64,000 nt of DNA from Stenogyne calaminthoides (GCA_037126765.1 JBBCBC010000002.1:49418889-49482888), one strand, 5' to 3'; counted from the first letter of the stretch, positions 12,117 to 23,120 are shown. Notes: a model not told the origin generated them from the letters alone. A program made the numbers and translations.

Positions 12117-12744
12117 ATAGAACTAGAGATGCCTATAGAAAAGACAATATGAAGTGTTTCTCAAGATAATGTATCCTAATGTATTAAACCTAAAAGTATT
12201 ACAATCCTATGTATAAAACTTGCATATAGAATGTGGTAGTACCTAAGGTTTGTATATTGCATGTACCTAAGGTTTGTATATTACATGTACCTAAGGATTT
12301 GTTGCATCTCAAAACAATGTATATTATATATATCCTAATGTACCACCATTAATCATCTAAAGCAACACACTACTATCCATTCACCAAATCATCAAATTAA
12401 TATAACCAAAATATATCCTAATGTATTAATCCTAATTTATGCTCAAATCCTCACACAAGTATATTATCAAAGACCTTGAGTGCATCAATTGTTCATATCT
12501 AAATTAGCATAAAAAATCAAGTCAATTAGAAGCCACACAATATATATTCATCTCTAACAAAGTTGTTCATCTCTAACACTAACAACATTAATCCAAGCCA
12601 CACAATATATATATAAACAATTAACAATATATAAACCAATTAAGCATCAATTGTTCATCTCTAACACTAACAACATTAATCCTAACAAATTAACACTAAT
12701 TTATGCTTAAATCCTCACACAAGCATATTATCAAACACCTTGAA

Positions 12745-12935
12745 TGCATCAAACACCAATATATATACATCAATATACATACACCAATATACATACACCA
12801 ATACATACAACATTATATATATACACCAATATACATGATATACATACACCAATATACATACATCAATACATACAACATGATATATATATACACCAATACG
12901 TACATAAACCAATACATACACCAATATAATACAAA
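12745..12935. repeat. ACACCAATATACAT minisatellite
   Basis: Imperfect tandem units of roughly 10-16 bp built from CACCAATATACATA and CACCAATACATACA run across this stretch, inside the CACTA element between the transposase start and the GC-rich leader. The open frames through it are repeat artefacts. Confidence 0.8.
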
Positions 12936-12949
12936 AAAAAAATTACCTA

Positions 12950-13240
12950 GCTATGGAGGTGGAGGAAGGCGGCGACGGGGCGGTAGAGGAGGATGGCGGC
13001 AAGGCAACGGCGGCAGCGGTAAGGGAGGACGCGCGGGACGACGGGTTGAAGGAGGAGCTAGGGCGACGGCGTGCGGCAAGGAGTACTAGGCGACGCGGGA
13101 CGACGTACGGGTTGAAGGTGGAGGGCGATGGCGGCGGCGGTAGAGGGAAGAGGGCGACGAATAGCGGGAGAGTGGTTCGATTAATTGAGGTAGAAGACGA
13201 ATTTGGGGGGAGAAGACGATTTGGAGAAGACGAATAATTG
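12950..13240. other. G-rich low-complexity leader region of the CACTA element
   Basis: Purine-rich GGCGGC/GGAGG sequence stands out sharply from the AT-rich surroundings. It lies upstream of the minus-strand transposase start and inside the right subterminal zone, so it may be the 5' leader or a first non-coding exon of that gene. The frames open on both strands have biased composition and no recognisable domain. Confidence 0.5.
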
Positions 13241-13279
13241 GGGGAGAAATGATTCTGGAATCGCGATTTGGGTGTGTTT

Positions 13280-13480
13280 GTAATAATCCGAGTTGTTGGA
13301 CTGTGGTTCGAAACCGCTGTCCAAGTGAGCTTGCAATGCGGTTTGAAACCGCTCTCCAAGTTTTAATCTTGGACAGGGGTTTTAAACCGCTGTCTATTTT
13401 TTTAATAAAACCGCTCTCCAAGCTATATCTTAGAGAGTTGTTTGAAAAAATGGTTGTCCAAGTGCAGCTGTGCAAGCCTA
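13280..13480. repeat. Right subterminal repeat cluster of the CACTA element
   Basis: Units such as GAAACCGCTGTCCAAG, GAAACCGCTCTCCAAG and TAAACCGCTGTC occur in direct and inverted order just inside the right CACTA end. They mirror the cluster at 5255-5475. Confidence 0.75.
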
Positions 13481-13670
13481 AATATATATATATATTAGTG
13501 ATTTAAATACAGCAATCATCATGGTCTAAATCTGAGAATGGATTTCATACTCTCTCAGCCCCATAAAGAAAGTCATATTTAAAGTTTGAGTTAGATCTTT
13601 TAAGTATGTCATTAGGTCGGTCATGCAATAATATATTTTTTTAATATATAATTTATTATATTAAAATATA

Positions 13671-13952
13671 CTATTTCCGTTTTATTGTATTTGTATCACT
13701 TCTTTTGATTGAATTGTTTAAAAAATAATAATAAAATAATAAAAATAGAGAGTAATTTTGGGTATTGGGAGAGAGAAAAAAGGTATGTGGAGTGATGAGT
13801 GGAGTAGTGTGTGACATTTTTTATAATATTGTGTGAAAAGTAAGGATAAAAATTATGGATAATGGAGTTACTTTTTCCTTTTATGGAATAAGAAAGTTAT
13901 AGTGGGACGTCCATAAAAAGAAAGTGGGACAATTATTGTGGGACGGAGGGAG
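13671..13952. mobile_element. Stowaway-type MITE
   Basis: The right end reads GGGACGGAGGGAG next to TA (13953-13954). The left end is a decayed version (CTATTTCCGTTTTA) next to TA (13669-13670). The ends and TA duplication fit Tc1/mariner-derived Stowaway elements. Confidence 0.75.
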
Positions 13953-13954
13953 TA

Positions 13955-14092
13955 TAATTTATTTATATTGAAATGTATAATTTATTTCACAAATACATAT
14001 TAATTATTTCAGTGCAAATAAATTGTATGTTCCTGTAAAATAAATTGTATGTTTCAAAATACACTATATAGTGCACCTGGTGCACAAAAGAC
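13955..14092. mobile_element. Right half of a palindromic MITE (GTGCACC family)
   Basis: The segment ends with ACACTATATAGTGCACCTGG followed by GCACAAAAGAC, matching the right ends of the better preserved copies at 15365-15586 and 26183-26398. The left arm is not recognisable. Confidence 0.45.
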
Positions 14093-15364
14093 TCGGTTCG
14101 TATAAATTTTAACATATCAATAAAATTTCATTTATTATGAGATTTTGGATTTTACCTATACTAATCTTGAAATACTTATTTATTGAATATAAAGACAATG
14201 ATAACAATAGAAAATGAGGTATTATATAACAACATAAAATGAGGTATTAAATTGATATATTTTAAATAATTTATCCTTTTGATATACAAAAATAAATATA
14301 ATTTAGGATAAATTAATAAAAAAAAAGGACTATTTTCGTGAGACAAATGCGAAGAAAGGTGGTAAGAGTGCCCACAATATTCAAACGGGGTTTAACTTTT
14401 GCTTCAAAGTTCATCACAAAGCAATGACTTTTTTTAGTTCGAATTAGGTTACTATACAATATGGATGCTGACATTTTTGTCCTTCACAATTAAATATGAA
14501 CTCAAAATATGTTTATTATTATTAACTTGTTAAAGAACATTATATAATTAAATATTATAAACATCTTCGGTGGAACCAAGTGATGAAAAGACATCTTGCT
14601 GAAGAAAATAGTGTTGCATGTGTTAAACTTTCCCGTGGTTTCACACTGCTAATTACTTAGCATATAAACAAAGTTGCAATTAATCTAATTATTTTATTTA
14701 GGATATGAAGAAGAGACTATTTAACGTGGATTACAAGGTTCATGTGAAGAAATTTCAATCAATAATCAGTTGATTATTTAAGCAAATATGTTTTGAGACT
14801 TGCTAGACGCGTGGCAAGCTTGTTTTATGCATGTCATTTTTTATAAAAATAATAAATGTCATTGTTAACTACCCATCATCAATATTTGAGTTATGGTGTG
14901 TGGTTGTAATGAACTCAAGTCATTGTTAAATATTTATTAATGTTTGAATGTATAAACTTGTGGTTGCAATGAAATCAAGTGAAAATAATAATAAAAATGA
15001 TACTTTGTTTAAAAGAGTTTCAATTGTGATTTTATAGTTCTAAAATTTTGGTCTCATCGAGAAAATATAAACATGAATTAAATGCCCGCGGAGTTAAAAT
15101 GTTGTCATGTACATCTTTCAATATAAATGTATCTAGGAAGATAGTGGTGGATAGAAACATGCTTGGGCCGTTTGGCTGATTTCCTAAACGAATAGGTCTA
15201 GTGGAAAAAAATTTATAGGACGGAGGGAGTATTACATTTGTATTCTAAAATAAACACTCAATAGTATTATGGAAATCAAAATTTAAGGTCGGTCAGGCAA
15301 TGTTATCATCAAAATCATTATAAGTCAAAAATCAAGTTGATGACCATAATTATAAAGAGAGTGA
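14093..15364. other. AT-rich intergenic DNA
   Basis: No open frame with recognisable protein similarity and no RNA gene is seen. A lone Stowaway right end (ATAGGACGGAGGGAGTA) ends near 15229 with no matching left end. A degenerate short duplication around GTGTGGTTGTAATGAA lies at about 14895-14985. Confidence 0.5.
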
Positions 15365-15586
15365 GTCTCATGTGTACCCGGGTGTATCGTGCACTCATAG
15401 TGCATTTTAAAAACATGCAATTATACAAAACAGAAACGTGCAACTATTCAAACAGAAGCATGCAACTATGTTCCCGTATTAACAGTTTTACTTTTCTATG
15501 TAAATAAGTTGAACTTTTCAGAATAACAAGTTGCACGTTTCTAAAATGCACTATGAGTGCACGGTGCACCCGGGTGCATACAAGAC
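15365..15586. mobile_element. Palindromic MITE (GTGCACC family), best preserved copy
   Basis: The arms GTCTCATGTGTACCCGGGTG (left) and, read inverted, GGTCTTGTATGCACCCGGGT (right) match over about 50 bp including the inner block TGCACTCATAGTGCATTTTA. The centre repeats AAACGTGCAACTA-like units. No clean target duplication was identified. Confidence 0.7.
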
Positions 15587-15606
15587 CTAACCTTCTAAAG
15601 AAATTA

Positions 15607-15818
15607 CTCCCTCCGTCCCATGATTACTGCAATACTTAATTATTTTATTTGAACGTCTCAATATTTCTGCAACACTCCTAAAATACTCATTAAAATTCAA
15701 TATTTCCATATTTAATTACTCACAATACTCCTTCTTTATTACATCAAACCCACTTTTCACATTTTCCCTTGATTTGCGATCCAATTTTAATGTTGCAGTC
15801 ATTCCAAAAAGGAGGGAG
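15607..15818. mobile_element. Stowaway MITE with TA duplication
   Basis: It starts CTCCCTCCGTCCCA and ends with the inverted AAAAGGAGGGAG, flanked by TA at 15605-15606 and 15819-15820. The length, ends and TA target site are the classic Stowaway signature. Confidence 0.9.
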
Positions 15819-15820
15819 TA

Positions 15821-16192
15821 ATATAATTGATGATTTCATCATTTATCCATTTTAGTTGAGCAGTCGCATCATTAGTTCAAATTCATGCCTGGATCAAGAA
15901 GTCTAAGTCCCCATAATTATAAGACAAAATATGATTAATGAATCATTACACACACATTTAATAGAATCTTTCGTATGATTAAGAACTTGCATAATTTGTA
16001 CACACATCAATTGTATATATTCCTCATACCCGACCTTATAAATCCTAACATAAGTATAAGGTTGTAACTCTTAAATCATTTGAAAAAAGTAATAAAAAAT
16101 AATTATTTGACGAGTTAGATCACTTCCAAGTTCCAGGTTCCAAGTTCCAACCCGTGAATACATCATATATAGGGTGTAATTTATAGGTATGA
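15821..16192. other. Intergenic DNA left of MULE-B
   Basis: AT-rich sequence without recognisable coding or RNA features. A short repeat of the type CCAAGTTCCAGGTTCCAAG lies at about 16126-16150. Confidence 0.5.
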
Positions 16193-17011
16193 AGTGGAAG
16201 TCACCATTGCTATATCCACAAAAGTGACTACTGAGGCGATGGAACCAACGGTCGCGTCAGACATGCGACGGACCAGGAGGCGGTCGCGTCTGACATGCAA
16301 CGGATCACGCTGCGATCGCATGATCCATGCGACCGAAAAAGGCGGCGTCGCATGGTCAATGCGACGCGGAATTTTTATTTTTTAATTTTAAATTTTGATT
16401 TTATTTTATTAATTTATTAAACTCATTTAATTAAATTATTAAATTTAACTAATTTTTAGATTTTATACTCATTTAACTAATTTTTTATTTTAATTCGAAT
16501 TTTGAATTTTTCAATTTATGTAACACATTTTAATTGAATTATTTAATTTAACTAATATAAAAGTACTGATTTATTTTAACTACTAATTTAATTTATTTAA
16601 ATAATTAATTGATATTATTTGAATAAATAAAAAGTAATAATTATTTTTTATCTACAATATTAGTTCATTAATTGATTAGTATTTGTTAATTTATTGAAAA
16701 GTATTAGTTAGTTGGTTATAAAGTAATTATTTGTTATTCACAATATTAGTTCATCAATCGATAAGTATTGGTTAATATATTGAAAAGTATAAGTTCGTTG
16801 GTTATAAAGTATTAGTTCATTCATTGAAAAGTATTAGTTCAATTATCAATTTAAACATGAGAAAAAAATCACATTATATGGAAAAAATATATACACATTA
16901 CATAATTTCCATCCGAAAATAAATCACTACGACGTGCTGCTAGAAAAAAAGTCTAATAATTATTAAAAAAAATTATAATATTTGGGTTTATTATTCTTTC
17001 TAGCCCAATAA

Positions 17012-18260
17012 TTAGTGCACGTCATGGTAGCATCCAAGTTGTGTAATGTACTGTCTGAAGCTTTCTATCTTGTCTAGAAATTGTAAATTTATACCATTTA
17101 CGTAAGTATCATGTAAATGTTCCCAATATCCGTAAATAAACCAGTCTTTGGATGATCGTCGCCTGGCATATGCAACTGAAATAACAGTAAAAAAATTATT
17201 ATTATAATTAAATAAAAATCAAAAATTAAATAAACTTAAAAGTAACATTAATATAGTGTTTTCTTACCAATATCCAATGAGTGTTGTTGTGCACGCTCCC
17301 CAAGACCAATTTGTTTGTCGGACGACCTCGACGCTCATCCGTTATTATGAAAGGCAAAAAGTTCCGTCGTGTTCTCCAAAAATGACATTACTTAAAACAT
17401 TGTATGTGGTTGCAACCTGTATCCATGTTCGTAATACAAACCATTTATCGGTGGGGTAGAATTTTTGAAGTGATTAAGTGATTCCGCTTAAAATCGGTAA
17501 GGTTGTGTAACCACCTAAATGTTTTCGTGTAAATCGCGTCTTATGTGCAGTTCATTATAAAGATCCATTCGTACCCTACCCCATTCGTCCTCGCTTCCGT
17601 AGATTGCGAGTGTAACCGCTCTAAATCCGTAGTTCCCATCTCCAATTACATCATTGTAGAAATGAATATAATTTTTGATATATGAAGGAAAATCGTCCTC
17701 CACCTGAGAGTTAAAAAACTGTATTGGACGGTTAATCTTATTTTGAGGGGGAACTTCAGAAGTTTGGGGCCTCTGGGGCTTTGAATTTGGAGTTTCGGGG
17801 GGATCTGTGTCGGTATGGCCCGAACTTTGGGGAAATCTGTTCCGAGTCTCTTCAGAATAACTCATTGTGCGTGTTTCCGATGTGCTATGTCTAAGGTCAG
17901 CTTCTGGTGGAATATCCTGGTACGCATTAGTTGCCGCCACTCTCCCCTTACCCCTTATTTGAGCAGACTTTTTGATTCTCGCACTTTTCATCGTGTACTC
18001 ATACTCAGAAGGTTTCGATCGTTGGTCTTCTGTTTTTGACTTCTTTTTTTTTTTTCAACATTGGGTGGAAGAATGTCTTCCTTGTCATCATCGAATAATT
18101 TTCTCCTAGTCTTACCACCACCGTCATCATCTGTTCCGGCGGTAGGTATACTAGAAAAATCTATATCAAATATTTTCCAAAACGAGTCTATAAAATTTAA
18201 AGGTATATAAGAGTACCGTGTAAGCTCGCGCCGGACAGAAACTACGGTCGCGTCTGACAT
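17012..18260 (-). pseudogene. OTU-domain cysteine protease of MULE-B
   Basis: The N-terminal part starts near 18260 (MSDATVVSVRREL) and passes a long A-tract at about 18044-18056, where the frame slips. It continues through a basic linker (MKSARIKKSAQIRGKG) to the OTU core at 17700-17515. The signature reads DGNYGFRA: the catalytic Cys codon TGC of the sister copy is TAC here (17629-17631), so the enzyme would be dead. After another frame break, the segment GRPTNKLVLGSVHNNTHWIL carries the probable catalytic His and ends at a GT donor at 17267. A last exon, 17175-17012, encodes a well preserved tail with aromatic residues (DWFIYGYWEHLHDTYVNG), though it needs one frame shift to join. Family members remove ubiquitin-like tags; the role in the element is unknown. 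Confidence 0.72.
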
Positions 18261-18370
18261 GCGGTTGACTAAGCCGCAGTCACTTCTGACACGCGCCGAC
18301 AGAGGCTATGGTCGCGTTGACCATGCGACCGGCAGAGCCCTGGTCGCATTGACCATGCGATAATTTTTTA
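18230..18370. repeat. Internal cluster of the MULE GTCGCAT/ATGCGAC motif
   Basis: The motif of the element ends (GGTCGCATTGACCATGCGA and variants) recurs here, between the OTU start and the PMD gene, in several imperfect copies. Its position in the probable divergent promoter suggests a regulatory or transposase-binding role; this is inference. Confidence 0.55.
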
Positions 18371-19243
18371 TTTTTTTTTCGCCCAATTTTCATTTTTTTC
18401 CTCCATAATTTTTTCCCAACATTGCTATATATATACCACACAACCACATTAAACTCCACACATTCAACTACTCTTTTGTATCTTAATGTCAGTTCTCTTT
18501 TGGTACTCTTTTGTAAAACCCTAATACGAATAACTTACGTAATGTAATGTTAAATATGTAATCTTCTAATGATATCTAATATATTTTGGTACTCTTTTTT
18601 TCATGTTTAAACATGATAATTGGACTAATAGTTTTCAATGAATGAACTAATACTTTTCAAATCAAAACTAATATTTTTCAATTAAATATATTTACAACCC
18701 ATGTAATCAAAATAAAATTAATTAGTAAAATTTTTCAAAGCAAACTAATATTAATTAATTAGCAAAATAAATTAATAAAATATAATTAAATTCAATAAAT
18801 GAACTAATACTATATAATGAACTAGCTAATACTTTTCAATTAAAACTATTTAAATCAGTAATTTCCCATGTAATCTGAAATAAAATTAATTACTAAAATT
18901 TTTCAAAGCAAACTAATATTAACCAATTAGCAAAATAAATTAATAAAACATAATTAAAATCTGAAATATTAATTAATTTTCGGTGGTCAAAATGAGTCAT
19001 AAATTCGGTCAAAAGCGAAATCACGCTGTCGACCGAGCTCATGGGTCAAGATGGTCCCCGCGCCCGACAGAATCATGGCTCAACAGGCGCTACTTGGTGT
19101 ATAGGGGTCGACAAGACATTCTAGATCGGCCAAGATCGCCGAAATTTTACACGCGGGTACGCGCGTGTTCTAAATTTTTTTTTTTTATTTTGATTTTTTA
19201 CGAGTGTTTTTGAATAACTTCGTAATTTATTCCTTAGTTCACA

Positions 19244-21671
19244 ATGCAAAGCTACAACTACAACTGCACCGAATGCACCTATCTGTGTAGACTATGTAAC
19301 CGATGTGTTACAGCTTCACAGCGAATGCAACAACAACTGCAACAAGAAACGCAGCAACAACCGCAACAAGATTCACAATTCAATTGGAGTACAATGTGTG
19401 GTTCAAATTTAGGATTCGATCTAAACACCCCTCCAATATAACCTAATTTCGGCCCGAAGAATTGCTCCGGCGGTTTGCTTCAAATCCTGCACATAATGAT
19501 ATCATGACCAATCTCTTTCTGAATATCACCCCAGTACAGTTCCCTGAGTTATTCTCATCTTCTTTCGATCTGTTCACCCCAACCTTGAATCAGCCGGACG
19601 CGTCCACATTGAATCATCCGGGCCCATCCACATTGAATCACTCCACTCCCCATGGTCCCTCAATGTCTCATCACTCAAGTCAACATGAGTATGAGAATGA
19701 ATACCAAACTGATACGCAGGCAACACAAGTCTCATCGTTGCAAAATGCTGAATGGATGACGACGACGCCAATGCTTGGAGGACCCAATGATCCAAGTGTG
19801 TTGTTTGCTTTCAAATGTTATCAAAGCCAAAAAAATATGGGAAGATCCAGTAAGTGAAATACACAATTTTTTTAATTATTATTTCAAACCGTTAAAATAT
19901 GTAAATTAACGTGTTCATTTTATTCTTTTTTTAAATATGTAGCATTTTCAAAAGATCCTTGGTTCCCAGACCCGAAAGAGATCAATTGCCGCCTGGTCGT
20001 CGAATCCATTATTTGAAGGCCATGAATATTATGAAATAATTCAACAATCTGGATTGGAGGGTATCGGGAGTTTGATGTTTGAATCAAACAACATGCCCCT
20101 CCTTACAACATTCGTTGAACGGTGGCACCCCGAAACAAACACGTTTCATATGCCTTTCGGGGAGATGACGATCACACTTCACGACGTTCAAGCTATTCTT
20201 GGTAAACTGAAAATAAACTTAATATTTTTCCAATTAAAATTTGTACATGCTCATTAATTAATTTCACTTTTAACAAAAATGACTTTTTTCCAATGTAGGC
20301 TTGAAAATAAATGGCCTCCCCGTCGTTGGCAGTGGACCATGTCCTGACAATGAATTGATTACCAGGTGTGGATCTAGAGGAGGCAATTCCAAAAGCACCC
20401 TTCTTAAGGATATACGAACGGTGTATTTTAGTGGGCAGCTGAGCGATGCCTCTATTGCTCGAGGTTACCTGTGGTACTTGATGGGGAGTACACTCTTCGT
20501 GGATAAAACACGTGATGCTGTCCCCAAAAATTATGTAAATGTTTTGGGTAATCTCGAGTATCCCTCAATATGCATGGGGAGCCGCGACATTAGCTTATTT
20601 ATATAAGCAGCTTGGCAAGGCATCCAGAATTGAGACGACACAGATGTCGGGCTGCTTAACATTAATTGAAGTAAAAATTCAATTTCAATAATATTTCCAA
20701 TTATATTTAATTAATACACTATTATCAACATATGTTACTAATAACTAAAAAACACATTTTGAATTTTCAGTGCTGGATATACGAGTACTTCAAACTCGGC
20801 GAAGCTACCTCGTTTAACTCTGCCCACCCAAGAGCATCGTACTTGAACAAGACCCAAAAATTTCCAAAACAAAACGCGAGATCTTGTCCATTACCGCAAA
20901 CTGTTGGATAATTACCCTTCGTCTAATGTATGTTTATCATTCTCAATACACCCTTAATAGTAATAACTTCAGTAATTATTTAAGTACCTTAACAAAATGA
21001 CATATACAAATATTTTACTTACTTTATAGGTCAATTGGACTCCATACGGCCGTCCAGCTAGAATCCCTGCCCCCTCATTATTTCATGGATGCATTCAATT
21101 TCTTGACTTCCGGGCGGGTATATGCCGGGGAGGGTTGCAAAGGCAATATGGGAGAGCGCAACCCATACCGCCACCACCGATCGACTTAGATCTTGAACGT
21201 TCTAAATTCGAGCCGGTCTGCAGAGAGGTACAAAAAAAGTGTATGGACCCACAAAGGGCATTTTGGAATGAAATGCAAAATCATTGTTACCGCCTCTCGG
21301 GGACCTTGGTACCTTCACAGAAGTGCGAGGGACAAGACACCGGATGAGTATCCCGAATGGTATGCAAACATTACTCATCCGAGAGTGCACAACACTGCAC
21401 ACAGTGAGAATAATATTTATGTCAGTGGCACGTCGAGGTCACCACCAAATGTTGGGACACGTGAGGCAAGAAACTCACGATTTGATCAATCAAGCTAGTG
21501 TGGATCCACAAAGGTCCAATTTATATGATGCCTCATCTTGGCTCGATTGCCCATCATGTCGGTACCGCGACGGTCGCCGATCCTGCATATTGGGGGCATC
21601 AACACGCGTATCCTCCTGAACAATTCACACAAAATATAGCTCCTGGTTGGTGGTGGAACGGATACGAATGA
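19244..21671 (+). pseudogene. Plant mobile domain (PMD) protein gene of MULE-B
   Basis: An opening segment (19244-19853) is rich in Gln, Ser and Pro and leads to GGPNDPSVLFAFK, a typical lead-in to the plant mobile domain. The core follows in exons at about 19943-20202 (VERWHPETNTFHMPFGEMTI, then LHDVQAILG), 20299-20660 (LKINGLPVVGSGP; GYLWYLMGSTLF) and 20771-20927, with GT/AG introns. The C-terminal part is at 21029-21671 (PPPPIDLDLERSKFEPV). Frame breaks occur near 20010, 20570, 20860 and 21295. A TGA at 21669-21671 replaces the TGG present in the sister copy. PMD proteins of the MAIN/MAIL1 type act in the nucleus in gene silencing and meristem maintenance, and related domains ride on MULE and Gypsy elements. 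This copy looks inactive. Confidence 0.75.
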
Positions 21672-22218
21672 CAACATCAATAGTACTTTTTTTAGGAGGA
21701 TTATTTATTTGCATTTTATTGTTTATATGATAAATTAATATTCCAATTTTTTATCTCTAGTCTAAATGTTTTAACATTTTTTTATAGAAATTGCTTGCTT
21801 ATTTAAATCTATAAAAACTAATATGTTTGTATATCTTATTAAAAAGTTAGTGCAAAAAAAAAAATATCCGAAAATGTCAACAATTATAAATTATAAATAA
21901 ATTTTTTATTATAAATCATAAATTATAAATAAATACATATTATAAAAAAATCAAAATTAAAAAAAATCGAAAAAAAAAATGTCGTTGCATGTTCCACGCG
22001 ATTGAACAGGTCTCGATCGCATGGTCCACGCGATATGGACAATTTTCGTCGCATGGGCGGCGCGATCATCCCAAAATAAATAAATAAAAATTAATAAAGC
22101 CGTCGCATGGTGCACGCGACGGGCATTTACACGGTCGCATGTGCAGCGCGACGGCGCGTACGAGAATGAATCAACTCAGCCTGTCACTTTTGTTTATATA
22201 GCATAACTCAGTGGAAGT

Positions 22219-22717
22219 AGTGTGTAAGGCGTGGGTCCCAACACCCACGGGCGGAGGTGGCAGAAGAAGTTCCAGACATGAATTGCCCTTTGAAGAATGA
22301 ATCAGGTTAGATATGTGTAAACATCAATCTCCCCACATCTCTTTCCCCAGAATGCAAATGCAAATGCAACTGCAACTGGTCCCACTCCTTTCGTACCCTC
22401 AATCTTCTCTCATATCGCAATCGACTATCCCTACTCCTGTTTTTTGTCCGTGTGCATCCCCTTAAGTTTCATGAAATATAATTTGTTAATTATATTTTAA
22501 TAATATTAAAATAAAAAAATTAATATTAATTTAAACTGATTTGTAAACGGTTTAACTAACTTGAAAGAAATTAATATTAATTTAAACTAATTTGTAAACG
22601 GTCTCAACTCTCAAGTCAGATAGGCTTATGTTTTTGCTTTCATTTCCATTTTAAGATTTTTTTGGCTTCCAATCAAATATTAGGTATCAATCTTACGCCC
22701 CTAAACATATAAAGAAT
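22219..22717. other. Intergenic DNA right of MULE-B
   Basis: No coding similarity is seen. A pyrimidine-rich, moderately GC-rich piece (about 22220-22440) differs from the AT-rich surroundings and could be an old promoter or leader interrupted by the MULE insertion, but no gene can be attached to it. Confidence 0.4.
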
Positions 22718-22729
22718 AATCAACTTCAT

Positions 22730-22973
22730 AAGTTCTAGGGGATACAACCGAGTGGTAAAGTTCGAACGGATGTGGGGAAAAATTTCCCGACAATGCAAAT
22801 TCGAACCATATGTGGGACAAAAACTTTTCATTGAAATATTGTGATCGAATCCTCCAATTAAATATTATGAAAATTTGTCCTGACATATCCCTCAATTTCA
22901 ATCTCACCCAACTAGAGGACTAAGGGTACAAATGAAAGAGTTTTTCGTTTCTTACGTAAAAAATAAACAAATA
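22730..22973 (+). mobile_element. tRNA-derived SINE with 12-bp target duplication
   Basis: An A-box-like stretch (ACAACCGAGTGGTAAAG) near 22744 and a B-box-like stretch (AAATTCGAACC) near 22797 suggest an internal RNA polymerase III promoter. The tail is A-rich (AAAAAATAAACAAAT). A 12-bp duplication, AATCAACTTCAT, flanks it at 22718-22729 and 22974-22985, which supports retroposition. Confidence 0.72.
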
Positions 22974-23120
22974 AATCAACTTCATCAAACTCTAATAATG
23001 GTTGCTTTAGATGCGATAAGGATTAAATATATACCTTGATCAAAAAAAAAAGGATTAAATATATTCTTTCAGTTCACCCTTGTGTAGTGTAGGATTTACC
23101 AAATCGTTACTATCATATCG

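Larger units (their letters stand above)
5239..13500. mobile_element. CACTA (En/Spm-type) transposon, 8.3 kb including a nested hAT
   Basis: The element starts with CACTA at 5239-5243, ends with TAGTG at 13496-13500 and is flanked by the 3-bp duplication ATT (5236-5238 and 13501-13503). Both subterminal zones are filled with direct and inverted copies of a GCTTGGACAGCGGTTT-like motif, the usual arrangement of CACTA transposase-binding repeats. Inside, on the minus strand, lie a transposase-associated domain, part of TNP2, a DUF8039-like stretch and a Ulp1-type protease. A separate hAT element (7331-10841) has inserted into it. All genes carry stops, so this copy is probably not autonomous. 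Confidence 0.93.
16202..22209. mobile_element. MULE-B: 6.0-kb Mutator-like element carrying OTU and PMD genes
   Basis: The left end (ATTGCTATATCCACAAAAGT) matches the reverse complement of the right end (ATGCTATATAAACAAAAGTG) over about 40 bp with mismatches. A perfect 9-bp target duplication, AGTGGAAGT, flanks it at 16193-16201 and 22210-22218, typical of Mutator-like elements. Inside are two divergent genes: an OTU protease (minus) and a plant mobile domain protein (plus). No MURA/MULE transposase domain is recognisable, so mobilisation would need a transposase in trans. The deleted sister copy is MULE-A. Confidence 0.9.

Noticed and set aside
12745..12935. Regular repeats that could suggest a CRISPR array
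   Set aside because: Units are contiguous and variable without unique spacers of constant length; this is a minisatellite in a plant transposon.
12943..13359. Proline/serine-rich open frames on both strands of the G-rich block
   Set aside because: The length comes from biased composition; no domain, no codon pattern and it lies in the CACTA subterminal zone.
18983..19213. 76-codon plus-strand frame before the PMD gene
   Set aside because: Arg-rich chance frame with no PMD similarity; it may be transcribed leader but was not called coding.
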